A DNA stretch of 8,880 bases from Solirubrobacteraceae bacterium. GTDB taxonomy: Bacteria; Actinomycetota; Thermoleophilia; Solirubrobacterales; Solirubrobacteraceae. The stretch covers positions 1-8,880 of the forward strand of contig JASHYF010000357.1 of NCBI GenBank assembly GCA_030043235.1, given 5' to 3'. A model generated the notes under the pieces. It searched no databases and was not told the origin of the DNA. It was given only the letters and a program-made list of their open reading frames with translations. This document shows positions 1 to 8,226 of the stretch, one piece after another (the first letter of the stretch is position 1; the number at the start of each line of letters is the position of its first letter). The translations under genes and the position numbers were made by a program.

Positions 1-641
1 AACACGCCGAGGCCGCCGGCGGCGCCCCAGATCAGCACGTTCTGCCCGGCCTGCAGCTTGCAGCGCGTGATCAGCATGCGGTAGGCGGTGAAGTACACGA
101 GGCCGTAGGAGGCGGCCTCCTCCCACGTGAGCGCGTGCGGCTTGGGCAGCAGCTGCTGGGCCTGCACCTTCGTGAACTGCGCGAAGGAGCCCCACGTCGT
201 CTCATAGCCCCAGATCGTCTGGGAGGGGGCGGCCATCGGGTCCAGGCCGTGCACCTCGGGGTCCTCGTAGGAGGCCTGGTTGCAGTGCACCACGACCTCG
301 TCGCCCGGCTTCCAGCGCGTCACGCCCGCGCCCACCTTCCACACGACCCCAGACGCGTCCGAGCCGCCGATGTGGTGGCCGAACTGCGGGTGATCGCCGT
401 AGCGCATCACCGACACCGGCTTGCCGAGGGCGGCCCACACGTTGTTGTAGTTCACGCCCGCGGCCATCACGCGCACGATCACCTCGAACGCGCCCGGCTC
501 GGGGACCTCTATCTCCTCGATCTGGAAGGCGTCCTTGGGTTCGCCGTAGCGCTCCTCGCGGATCACCCACGCGGCCATCGTCTTGGGCAGCTCGCCCGGC
601 TCTGCGTCTACGGCTGAGACTTGCTGGAGATCGATCGCCAC
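1..641 (-). CDS. ccr: Crotonyl-CoA carboxylase/reductase, N-terminal part (runs off left edge)
   Basis: The minus frame encodes about 213 residues before the window ends. The protein opens [20 protein letters not shown] and continues [19 protein letters not shown], then [16 protein letters not shown] and [13 protein letters not shown]. It reaches a glycine-rich nucleotide-binding stretch, [12 protein letters not shown], at about residues 202-213. This is the zinc-type medium-chain dehydrogenase/reductase fold in the specific form of crotonyl-CoA carboxylase/reductase, which uses NADPH to reductively carboxylate crotonyl-CoA to ethylmalonyl-CoA. Family members are usually a little over 400 residues, so roughly half is present. 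GTG at 639-641 is the only usable start: the frame is closed by a TAG 14 codons upstream, and a weak GAGG lies about 11 bases before it. The gene diverges from the nucleotidyltransferase gene. The specific assignment over a generic quinone/alcohol dehydrogenase rests on the N-terminal sequence pattern as remembered, not on a search. Confidence 0.88.
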   Translation of the reverse strand, partial: MAIDLQQVSAVDAEPGELPKTMAAWVIREERYGEPKDAFQIEEIEVPEPGAFEVIVRVMAAGVNYNNVWAALGKPVSVMRYGDHPQFGHHIGGSDASGVVWKVGAGVTRWKPGDEVVVHCNQASYEDPEVHGLDPMAAPSQTIWGYETTWGSFAQFTKVQAQQLLPKPHALTWEEAASYGLVYFTAYRMLITRCKLQAGQNVLIWGAAGGLGV

Positions 642-757
642 GTGTCGGGATACCTCGTCGGTCGGGGTACGGGAGCGCCAATCCTACCGGGTGGCGTGCT
701 CGCGCTTCCGGGAAGCCCCTTTCCTCCCGCCAGCCGCTCGTTCGCTACGGTGAGCGC
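642..757. promoter_or_regulatory. Divergent intergenic region with candidate ccr -10 box and dyad
   Basis: This 116-bp gap separates two divergent start codons, so it should hold promoters for both. On the minus strand TAGGAT (681-686) fits a -10 consensus about 40 bases before the ccr GTG, but no convincing -35 is visible. A compact dyad, GCTTCC-G-GGAAGC, lies at 702-714 and could be an operator. Both calls are inferences from short motifs that may occur by chance. Confidence 0.25.
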
Positions 758-1072
758 GTGATCGACGAGACGACCATCGACGAGGCAGCACGACGGCTAT
801 CCGATGCGTGCCCTCCGGGCACGCGCGTCATCCTCTTCGGCTCGCACGCCAAGGGCAAGGCCGGCAAGCACAGCGACCTCGACTTCCTAGTGATCGAGCC
901 GGAGGTCGAGAATGCGACCGAGGAGTCCGTGAGGCTACGGAGGACCTTGCGCGGCCTGCTGCTCGCAGCCGACGTGATCGTCGCGAGCGAGCAGAGGGTT
1001 CGCGACTGGCGCGACGTCAAAGGGAGCTTGATCCATGCGGCTCTCGCCGAGGGCCGAGAGCTGGCCGCCTGA
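758..1072 (+). CDS. Minimal nucleotidyltransferase (MNT) of an MNT-HEPN pair
   Basis: This is a 104-residue protein of the DNA polymerase beta superfamily. The signature is complete: GSHAKG at residues 28-33, the metal-binding SDLD at 39-42 (D40 and D42), and a probable third carboxylate in ADVIV (D72). Length and single-domain form match the minimal nucleotidyltransferases paired with HEPN proteins. In the studied MntA/HepT systems the MNT is the antitoxin and transfers AMP onto the HEPN toxin. The start is GTG at 758, preceded by a modest GGTGAG. The stop codon shares its last A with the ATG of the HEPN gene (TGATG), so the two were translationally coupled. The partner gene is now split by a recombinase element, so this MNT is left without an intact partner here. 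The enzymatic family is clear; its role as antitoxin is inferred from family and context. Confidence 0.85.
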   Translation: MIDETTIDEAARRLSDACPPGTRVILFGSHAKGKAGKHSDLDFLVIEPEVENATEESVRLRRTLRGLLLAADVIVASEQRVRDWRDVKGSLIHAALAEGRELAA

Positions 1073-1200
1073 TGGCGACCGGCCACGACCTGGCAGAGCA
1101 GCTGCTGCGCAGGGCGGTCGACGATGAGGCAGCGGCGCGAGCGATGCTGCCGCTTGAAGCCGTCACCGACGCGATCGTCGGCTTCCACGCCTTATGTTGA
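1072..1200 (+). pseudogene. HEPN-domain protein, 5' fragment (interrupted by RIT element)
   Basis: ATG at 1072 opens MATGHDLAEQLLRRAVDDEA and runs to GFHA (codon 40, ending at 1191). There the reading frame enters the mobile element and stops after two foreign codons (Leu-Cys-TGA at 1198-1200). The rest of the gene resumes in phase at 4323. Removing 1192-4322 gives a continuous 141-residue HEPN protein reading GFHAQQAVEKSLKAVLAARN across the joint, the conserved first helix pair of PF05168-type HEPN domains. HEPN proteins of this kind pair with the MNT encoded just upstream. The 42-residue product of this fragment lacks most of the domain and is presumably non-functional. Confidence 0.85.
1186..1191 (+). 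repeat. Left copy of the 6-bp direct repeat CACGCC (attL core)
   Basis: CACGCC here is repeated at 4317-4322. One copy belongs to the reconstructed HEPN gene (His-Ala codons), so the pair delimits the element. The size and position fit the short overlap region exchanged by tyrosine recombinases: in the hypothetical circle the core would be flanked by inverted CATAA and TTATG arms. That it is the strand-exchange core is an inference; a 6-bp match alone could be chance, but its agreement with restoration of the reading frame supports it. Confidence 0.7.
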
Positions 1201-1211
1201 CATCAACATAA
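1192..1211. repeat. 20-bp terminal palindrome at left end of RIT element
   Basis: TTATGTTGACATCAACATAA is two 9-bp perfect inverted arms around CA. It lies between the CACGCC core and the start of the left 88-bp repeat, and is absent from the right end. The arm is reused inside the long repeats: TTATGTTGAYATC occurs at 1192-1204 and 1235-1247, and inverted at 4287-4299. This reuse suggests a recombinase binding sequence. The palindrome also supplies the TGA that stops the 5' HEPN fragment. Confidence 0.8.
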
Positions 1212-1212
1212 T

Positions 1213-1300
1213 GCGTGTTATGCGAACTTCTGGATTATGTTGATATCGGCTGTGGTGTGGCTCTGGGGGTGGTGATTGTGGCTTGGGGGTCGGCATAATC
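1213..1300 (+). repeat. Left 88-bp terminal inverted repeat of RIT element
   Basis: From GCGTGTTATGCGAAC to GGTCGGCATAATC this segment is the exact reverse complement of 4234-4321, with no mismatch by eye. It is less GC-rich than its surroundings, holds the internal motif TTATGTTGATATC (1235-1247) and two TGGGGGT heptamers (1264-1270, 1284-1290). Its inner edge overlaps the stop codon of the third recombinase gene (TGA on the minus strand at 1299-1301), leaving no unused space. Confidence 0.93.
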
Positions 1301-2288
1301 AGAGCGCTTCGAGGAAGGCGAGCAGGGTGTCGGGTGGCTTGTATCGGCCGGGCTTGCCGTTGATCGGGGTGGTCCTGGCGAGTGCCTTTTCCTTGATGGC
1401 GAGATCGGCGTGCAGATAGATCTGGGTGGTCTCGGCTTGCTCGTGGCCGAGCCAGAGCGCGATGACGGTGGTGTCCACGCCGGCGTGTAGCAGTCGCATC
1501 GCGGCGGTGTGGCGCAGGATGTGCGGGGTGACCTTCTTGCTGCGCAGTGACGGGCAGCGCTCGGCGGTGTGGGCTGCGTGCTTCGCCAGACGGCGCTCGA
1601 GTGCGTGGCGTGTCAGCCGTCGGCCGGTGCTGGTGGGGAACAGCGGCTCGGTCTCTTGGCCGGCGCGCTCTGCGAGCCAGGCCCCCAGCACAGCAGCCGT
1701 CTCGCTGGCGAGCGGCGTGATCCTTTGCTTGCGTCCCTTGCCCGTGGTGCTGACGTGCGCGCCGGTACCGAGGTGAACATCGCCGCGGGTGAGGGCTGTG
1801 AGCTCTGATGCGCGTAGCCCGGTTTGGGCGGCGAGCATCATCATCGCGTGGTCACGCCGGCCGGTCCAGGTGGATCGGTCCGGGGCGTCGATGAGCGCGT
1901 TGATCTCGGGCTCGGTGAGGAACGTGACGAGCGCTCGCTCGTTGTGCTTGGTCGGGATCGCAAGGACCCGTTCGATGACTGCGGCGTGCTCTGGGTGTCT
2001 GAGCGCGGCGTAGCGGTAGAGGGAGCGGATCGCAGCCAGCCGTGCGTTGCGGGTGCGGGGGCCGCATCCCCGGTCGTGTTCGAGGTGGTCAAGGAACGCG
2101 CCTATCAGCGGCGCGTCCAGCTCATCGATGTGGAGCCTGGATGGCTGCTTGCCGGTGCGCTCAGCGGCGAAGGCCAGGAGCAGCCTGATCGTGTCGCGGT
2201 AGGCAGCGATCGTGTGTGGGCTGGCGTTGCGCTGACGCACGAGCCGGTCGGTGAAGAACGCTTGCAGGGTGGGGGCGAGCGTGCTCAT
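1299..2288 (-). CDS. ritC: Tyrosine recombinase, third of the RIT trio
   Basis: This is a 329-residue site-specific tyrosine recombinase. The N-terminal SAM-like core-binding domain spans about residues 5-110 (NASPHTIAAYRDTIRLLLAF). The catalytic domain follows with R159 (TGLRASE), K184 (GKGRKQR), H256 and R259 (HILRHT), H282 (LGH) and nucleophile Y291 (TTQIYLH), a complete active site. ATG at 2286-2288 is chosen because it overlaps the second recombinase's stop (ATGA) and has AGGAG seven bases upstream (2296-2300). The same frame stays open far upstream only because of high GC. The stop codon lies at the inner edge of the left inverted repeat. In RIT elements all three recombinases are thought to act together in moving the element; individual roles are not evident from sequence. 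The symbol follows gene order. Confidence 0.9.
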   Translation of the reverse strand: MSTLAPTLQAFFTDRLVRQRNASPHTIAAYRDTIRLLLAFAAERTGKQPSRLHIDELDAPLIGAFLDHLEHDRGCGPRTRNARLAAIRSLYRYAALRHPEHAAVIERVLAIPTKHNERALVTFLTEPEINALIDAPDRSTWTGRRDHAMMMLAAQTGLRASELTALTRGDVHLGTGAHVSTTGKGRKQRITPLASETAAVLGAWLAERAGQETEPLFPTSTGRRLTRHALERRLAKHAAHTAERCPSLRSKKVTPHILRHTAAMRLLHAGVDTTVIALWLGHEQAETTQIYLHADLAIKEKALARTTPINGKPGRYKPPDTLLAFLEAL

Positions 2289-3217
2289 CGCTGGTCTCCT
2301 TGCTGCAGGTGGCGCTCCAACCGCTCCCCGGCGAGCGCCATCAGCTCGGGAGCTGCTTGCAAGTACCAGTAGGTGTTGGCGGGATCGACGTGACCCATGT
2401 ATGTGGAGAGCAGCGCCAGCCTGTGCCCCGCGTCGGTGCCTGCCTGGTAGGCGTCGAGGATCGTGTTGACCGCGAAGCTGTGGCGCAGAGCATGCAGACA
2501 GGGGCGACACGCAGCCGAGCGGGGTTTGATTCCAGCGCGGCGGAGCAGCTTTTGGAAGGTTCCCTGCGCGGTGTGGGTCCCCAGACGAGCGCCTCTGACG
2601 GAGACGAACACGGCCTTTGTGCTCGCCGTGGACCGCGGCCGGTCCCTCCGGTTCAGGTAGCGCGCGAGCGCTTCGGTGGTGCTCTCGTGGAGCGGCAGCA
2701 GCCGGGACTTGCCGAACTTCGCGCCTGCGATCAGCAGTGTGCCGGCAGTGGCGTCGAAGTTCTCGCGGTCCAGGCCGCTCGCCTCTCCGATACGCATCCC
2801 GGTGGCCGCCAGCAGGCCGATCAGCGTCCTGTAGGTCGCGGCAGCGTGCGTCGTGCGAAGCGTCCCGGCGGCGTTCATCAACGCCGTGATCTGCTCGTCG
2901 GTGTAGAGGTAGGGCGTGCCACGGTGCGGCGGGTCGGGCAGCAGCCCGGCCGCCGGCACCTCGTGCGCGGGGTCGATGCTGTGCAGGTAGGCCGCGAAGC
3001 CGCGCACTGCCCCCAGTCGTAGTGCGCGCCACGCATCGCCGCCATTGGCAAGCGTCGCCCACGTGAGCGCGTGCTCGGTCGTGACCCTCACCTGCCCCTG
3101 CTCGTGCAAGTAGGTGAGGAATTGGCAGAGCAGCTTCTCTGTGCGCGCGAGCTTGAAGCCGAGCGCGCGGCGCACCGCCAGATAGTCGTTCAACGCCTCG
3201 CGCAGCAGCGGATTCAC
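2285..3217 (-). CDS. ritB: Tyrosine recombinase, second of the RIT trio
   Basis: This is a 310-residue tyrosine recombinase. The core-binding domain covers roughly residues 5-85 (LREALNDYLAVRRALGFKL is typical of this group). Catalytic residues are R142 (TGMRIGE), a lysine at K167 or K170 (AKFGKSR), H242 and R245 (HALRHSF), H276 (YMGH) and Y285 (NTYWYLQA, nine residues after H276 as usual). The segment between the lysine and the HxxR box is moderately long (RRAGIKPRSAACRPCLHAL) with two cysteines. GTG at 3215-3217 overlaps the first recombinase's stop (GTGA), with GGGGGT six bases upstream, so translation is coupled. Its own stop overlaps the start of the third gene. Family membership is certain; the division of labour among the three is unknown from sequence. 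Confidence 0.9.
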   Translation of the reverse strand: MNPLLREALNDYLAVRRALGFKLARTEKLLCQFLTYLHEQGQVRVTTEHALTWATLANGGDAWRALRLGAVRGFAAYLHSIDPAHEVPAAGLLPDPPHRGTPYLYTDEQITALMNAAGTLRTTHAAATYRTLIGLLAATGMRIGEASGLDRENFDATAGTLLIAGAKFGKSRLLPLHESTTEALARYLNRRDRPRSTASTKAVFVSVRGARLGTHTAQGTFQKLLRRAGIKPRSAACRPCLHALRHSFAVNTILDAYQAGTDAGHRLALLSTYMGHVDPANTYWYLQAAPELMALAGERLERHLQQGDQR

Positions 3218-4173
3218 GATGCACCCCCTGGCCAGGAGCGTGCGATCGTTCGCAAAGCCTGGAGATCAACCTTCGCGTAGATCGCGGTCGTGAGCATGCT
3301 GCGGTGGCGCAGAACCTGGCCGACCTCGACCAGCGAGGAGCCGGCCCGCAGCAGATCACTCGCGACGGTGTGACGTAGCCGGTGAGCGTAGATCACACCG
3401 AGCCCCGCCCGCCGGGCCGAAGCGGCCACGACCGCGCTCACGCCATCGCCCGTGAGTGCTCGGTGAGGAGCCTTCACCCAAACGAAGACCGTCCGTCCCG
3501 TGGTGGTCTTCGGGCGCCCCTCGCGCAGATAAGCCGTGATCGCCTCGCCGACGTCACAGGGCAGCGGCAGTCGCTCGTGGCGATCACCCTTGCCACGCAC
3601 GACGATCTCGCCCGCCCGCCAGTCGATGTCCTCCAGCTCAAGCCTCGCGACCTCACCCGCGCGCAACCCCAGCCGCGCGAGCAGCATCAGCATCGCCAGG
3701 TCACGACGACCAACCACACTCGCACGGTCACAACTCCCCAGCAGACCAGCGACTTCTGCGGGCGAGAGGCCCTTCGGCAAGCCGGAAAGCCGCCAGCTCG
3801 CGACCGACGGCACCGCGTCCGCCAACGGCCGGTCGATCATGCCCTCCAGATAAAGGAAGCCGAGCAGCGAGCGCAGCGCCCTCACCGTCAGCTTCGCCGA
3901 GCCCTGCGACTGCGAAGGACAACGCGCGACCACGAACGCCACCACATCCCCCGCCCGCAGACACTCAAGGCCAGGACCGACATCCTCCGAACAAACCCTG
4001 CCCTCAAGAAACAGCCGGGCGGCACGGACATAGCCGCGGATGGTCGACGCGCCCACACCCCGCTCAACCACCAAGTACCGCCGGTAGCGATAGAGCAGCC
4101 TCTCCGCCACCCCCTCCGATGCCGCGAACGGCTCAAGCAGCCCAGACACCCGGACCCGCGCTGGATCATCCAT
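3214..4173 (-). CDS. ritA: Tyrosine recombinase, first of the RIT trio
   Basis: This is a 319-residue tyrosine recombinase, first in the three-gene unit. The N-terminal helical domain spans about residues 20-125 (ERGVGASTIRGYVRAARLFL). The active site is complete: R171 (LGLRAGEV), K195 (GKGDRHERLPL), H264 and R267 (HRLRHT), H290 (LRHRS) and Y299 (TTAIYAKVD). ATG at 4171-4173 (MDDPARVRV) is preferred because a strong purine-rich ribosome-binding site, AGGAAGGGGAG (4180-4190), lies six bases upstream. A TTG nine codons earlier (4200) would place that site inside the gene. The leader of about 60 bases between this start and the right inverted repeat should hold the operon promoter, probably partly inside the repeat. 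The stop overlaps the second gene's GTG by four bases. Confidence 0.9.
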   Translation of the reverse strand: MDDPARVRVSGLLEPFAASEGVAERLLYRYRRYLVVERGVGASTIRGYVRAARLFLEGRVCSEDVGPGLECLRAGDVVAFVVARCPSQSQGSAKLTVRALRSLLGFLYLEGMIDRPLADAVPSVASWRLSGLPKGLSPAEVAGLLGSCDRASVVGRRDLAMLMLLARLGLRAGEVARLELEDIDWRAGEIVVRGKGDRHERLPLPCDVGEAITAYLREGRPKTTTGRTVFVWVKAPHRALTGDGVSAVVAASARRAGLGVIYAHRLRHTVASDLLRAGSSLVEVGQVLRHRSMLTTAIYAKVDLQALRTIARSWPGGAS

Positions 4174-4225
4174 CAACGACTCCCCTTCCTCGAATGGCAA
4201 AGAAGAGAAGACTCGCCGACCTCAG

Positions 4226-4270
4226 ACCCCCAAGATTATGCCGACCCCCAAGCCACAATCACCACCCCCA
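4226..4270 (-). promoter_or_regulatory. Three spaced TGGGGGT heptamers and CATAAT ahead of the RIT operon
   Basis: On the minus strand TGGGGGT occurs at 4264-4270, 4244-4250 and 4226-4232, at spacings of 20 and 18 bases (about two helical turns). A -10-like CATAAT (4235-4240) sits between the second and third. The first two copies are inside the inverted repeat and recur at the left end; the third exists only at the operon side. Regular spacing suggests sites for a DNA-binding protein, perhaps a recombinase or repressor. This is inference; no -35 with good spacing is visible. Confidence 0.35.
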
Positions 4271-4321
4271 GAGCCACACCACAGCCGATATCAACATAAT
4301 CCAGAAGTTCGCATAACACGC
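4234..4321 (-). repeat. Right 88-bp terminal inverted repeat of RIT element
   Basis: This is the exact reverse complement of 1213-1300. Its outer edge, CATAACACGC, runs into the CACGCC core (4317-4322), so five of the six core bases are part of the repeat. Just before the HEPN-derived sequence it places an in-frame TAA (4314-4316). Unlike the left end, no additional palindrome lies outside it. Confidence 0.93.
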
Positions 4322-4322
4322 C
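4317..4322 (+). repeat. Right copy of the 6-bp direct repeat CACGCC (attR core)
   Basis: CACGCC matches 1186-1191 and reads as the His-Ala codons that precede CAGCAG (Gln-Gln) in the HEPN frame. It is preceded by CATAA, the inverse of the TTATG that follows the left copy. Confidence 0.7.
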
Positions 4323-4628
4323 CAGCAGGCGGTCGAGAAGTCGCTCAAGGCTGTGCTCGCCGCGCGGAACGTCGAGTTTCCGTTCATCCACGACATCGAG
4401 GGCCTGGCAGATCTTTGCGAGGAAGCCGGAGCCAGCCTGCCGGATGAGCTCAATGGGGTAGATCGGCTGACGCCCTACGCGGCTGGTCTGCGGTACGACG
4501 ACGACCAGCCGAGCATCGTCGCACGCCAGACAGCATTGAACTGGGCTACGGCGGCCGTGGCATGGGCGAGGAGCCAGATACAGGGCGAAGGGTCGCCGCC
4601 GGTAGAGGACGCGGAGACCTCTGGCTGA
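4323..4628 (+). pseudogene. HEPN-domain protein, 3' fragment (interrupted by RIT element)
   Basis: The frame reads QQAVEKSLKAVLAARNVEF, then HDIEGLADLCEEAG, LTPYAAGLRYDD and WATAAVAWARSQ to TGA at 4626-4628: 101 residues that complete the HEPN fold begun at 1072. The HDxxxL and LRYDD positions are as expected for PF05168-type HEPN proteins. No Rx4-6H motif is present (the nearest R...H spacing, in RNVEFPFIH, is seven residues), so the canonical HEPN ribonuclease motif is lacking. A TAA just upstream (4314-4316) blocks read-through from the element. An internal GTG at 4353 could in principle start a 91-residue remnant, but no ribosome-binding site supports it. If the element excised precisely, the gene would be restored. 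Confidence 0.85.
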
Positions 4629-4732
4629 CGCCAGTTGTTCTGAGGGCCGTTCGTAACCGATCGCGCCGCAAGGTCAAAGACGATGAAGGGAGACCTACGC
4701 CGTAAGGTGACTCTCGGCGTTAATCGTCGGTT
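4629..4732. other. Short intergenic stretch without assignable feature
   Basis: About 104 bases between the HEPN 3' fragment and the GNAT remnant. No convincing open frame, RNA gene or strong rho-independent terminator is seen, although the plus-strand HEPN gene and the minus-strand genes converge here. Confidence 0.4.
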
Positions 4733-4843
4733 CTACAGGTAGCCGGCGGCGCGCAGTGCGGGGAGCGTCACCATCAGGGTCCTGGGTGTGGTGCTCAGTG
4801 AGCGCAAGCCGAACCGCTCGTAGAATGCGGCGCTGTCAAGAGT
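4733..4843 (-). pseudogene. GNAT acetyltransferase, C-terminal remnant
   Basis: In a frame shifted by one from rpiA, the minus strand reads DSAAFYERFGLRSLSTTP, then RTLMVTLPALRAAGYL and TAG (4733-4735). (A/S)AxFYERFGF...P.T..LM.LP..TLR is the usual last beta-strand and tail of GCN5-related N-acetyltransferases, including those acting as toxins beside small antitoxins. Similarity begins almost exactly where rpiA stops (TGA at 4836-4838). There is no start codon and no acetyl-CoA-binding Q/RxxGxG/A motif upstream in this frame, because that DNA encodes rpiA. It is therefore best read as the surviving end of a deleted or displaced gene. The identification rests on about 34 residues. Confidence 0.6.
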
Positions 4844-5519
4844 CCGGCGACCGAGTGGCCCCGTCGTGCACGGGGATGCGTTCGACCTTCTCGCCCCGCC
4901 CGACGACGACTTCGGACACGAGCTCGGGGGGGAACAGGCCGTGCTCGACCACGCCCACCGTCAAGGACAGACGCTCCGCCAGCTCGGCCGGGTCGTCGAA
5001 GGGGCCGGTGAAGTCTGCGATCACGCCGCCGTCGGGACTGCGGGGGACGTCGCGCAGGGTCACTGTCTGCAGACGCGCGAGCGTCGCCGCGAGGCCGAAC
5101 TCCAGCAGCTCGAGCGGCACCGGTGCGCGCAGGCGCTCGACCACCTTGTCGGAGGAGACGATCACCACGAAGCGCTCGGCGGCCGCCACCAAGGCCTTCT
5201 CGCGCGTGTGCGCCGCGCCGCCTCCCTTGACCAGCCAGCCCGACGGCGCCACCTGGTCGGCGCCGTCGATGACGATGTCCAGCTGAGCGGGCGCCCCCCG
5301 TCCCGCGAACGACTCGACGCGCAGGCCGAGTTTGCGCGCCACCTGTTCGGTGGCGGGCGAGCTCGCCACGCACGAGAGCTCGAGCCTGCGCGCGGCCAGC
5401 GCGGGCAACAGCCACGCGACCGTGGAGCCGGTGCCGAGGCCGACGTACATGCCGTCCTGCACCAGTTCCGCGCCTGTGTCCGCAGCCAGCTGCTTCTCGT
5501 TCTCGTTGCTGAGCTGCAT
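4836..5519 (-). CDS. rpiA: Ribose-5-phosphate isomerase A
   Basis: This 227-residue enzyme interconverts ribulose-5-phosphate and ribose-5-phosphate in the non-oxidative pentose phosphate pathway (cytosolic). Diagnostic motifs are GLGTGSTV at residues 27-34 (phosphate loop), DIVIDGADQ at 81-89 with D85 and D88, KGGG at 98-101, REK at 106-108 (E107 as catalytic base) and SSDK at 122-125. These match the active-site layout of E. coli RpiA. Length is normal. ATG at 5517-5519 lies five bases after the pgi stop; no strong ribosome-binding site is seen, so coupling to pgi translation is likely. The usual family ending comes near VERI, and the last dozen residues (PVHDGATRSPDS) look unrelated. They run into a GNAT remnant, suggesting the 3' end was re-formed at a deletion junction without damage to the active site. 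Confidence 0.95.
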   Translation of the reverse strand: MQLSNENEKQLAADTGAELVQDGMYVGLGTGSTVAWLLPALAARRLELSCVASSPATEQVARKLGLRVESFAGRGAPAQLDIVIDGADQVAPSGWLVKGGGAAHTREKALVAAAERFVVIVSSDKVVERLRAPVPLELLEFGLAATLARLQTVTLRDVPRSPDGGVIADFTGPFDDPAELAERLSLTVGVVEHGLFPPELVSEVVVGRGEKVERIPVHDGATRSPDS

Positions 5520-5524
5520 GCCGC

Positions 5525-8226
<2,702 letters not shown>

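Larger units (their letters stand above)
1192..4322 (-). mobile_element. RIT (Recombinase-In-Trio) element inserted in the HEPN gene
   Basis: About 3.13 kb carrying three co-directional, overlapping tyrosine recombinase genes and no recognisable cargo, bounded by 88-bp perfect inverted repeats (1213-1300 and 4234-4321) and flanked by CACGCC (1186-1191, 4317-4322). Three adjacent integrase-family genes with 4-base overlaps and terminal inverted repeats are the definition of RIT elements; Tn554-type transposons also carry two related tyrosine recombinases and insert at 6-bp cores, but their third protein is not a recombinase. The boundaries are set by restoration of the HEPN open frame. Intact recombinases and identical long repeats suggest the copy is recent or still functional. 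The extra 20-bp palindrome at the left end only (1192-1211) makes the two ends unequal. Confidence 0.85.

Noticed and set aside
1299..3359. 686-residue minus-strand open frame covering the third recombinase and upstream DNA
   Set aside because: Only the last 329 codons resemble a recombinase. The upstream half overlaps the second recombinase in another frame and is an open frame produced by high GC. The overlap ATGA and ribosome-binding site support the short start.
3382..4299. 305-residue plus-strand open frame antisense to the first recombinase, extending into the right repeat
   Set aside because: Low-complexity Arg/Pro/His/Gln composition and no domain; the opposing recombinase has a full catalytic set.
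1192..4322. Tn554-type transposon or integron instead of RIT
   Set aside because: All three genes are tyrosine recombinases with full active sites, with no TnpC-like small protein, resistance cargo or attC-like sites. Long inverted repeats fit RIT better, although the 6-bp core is reminiscent of Tn554.
4353..4628. Stand-alone 91-residue gene starting at GTG 4353
   Set aside because: It is in phase with, and completes, the HEPN gene from 1072, and no ribosome-binding site precedes the GTG.
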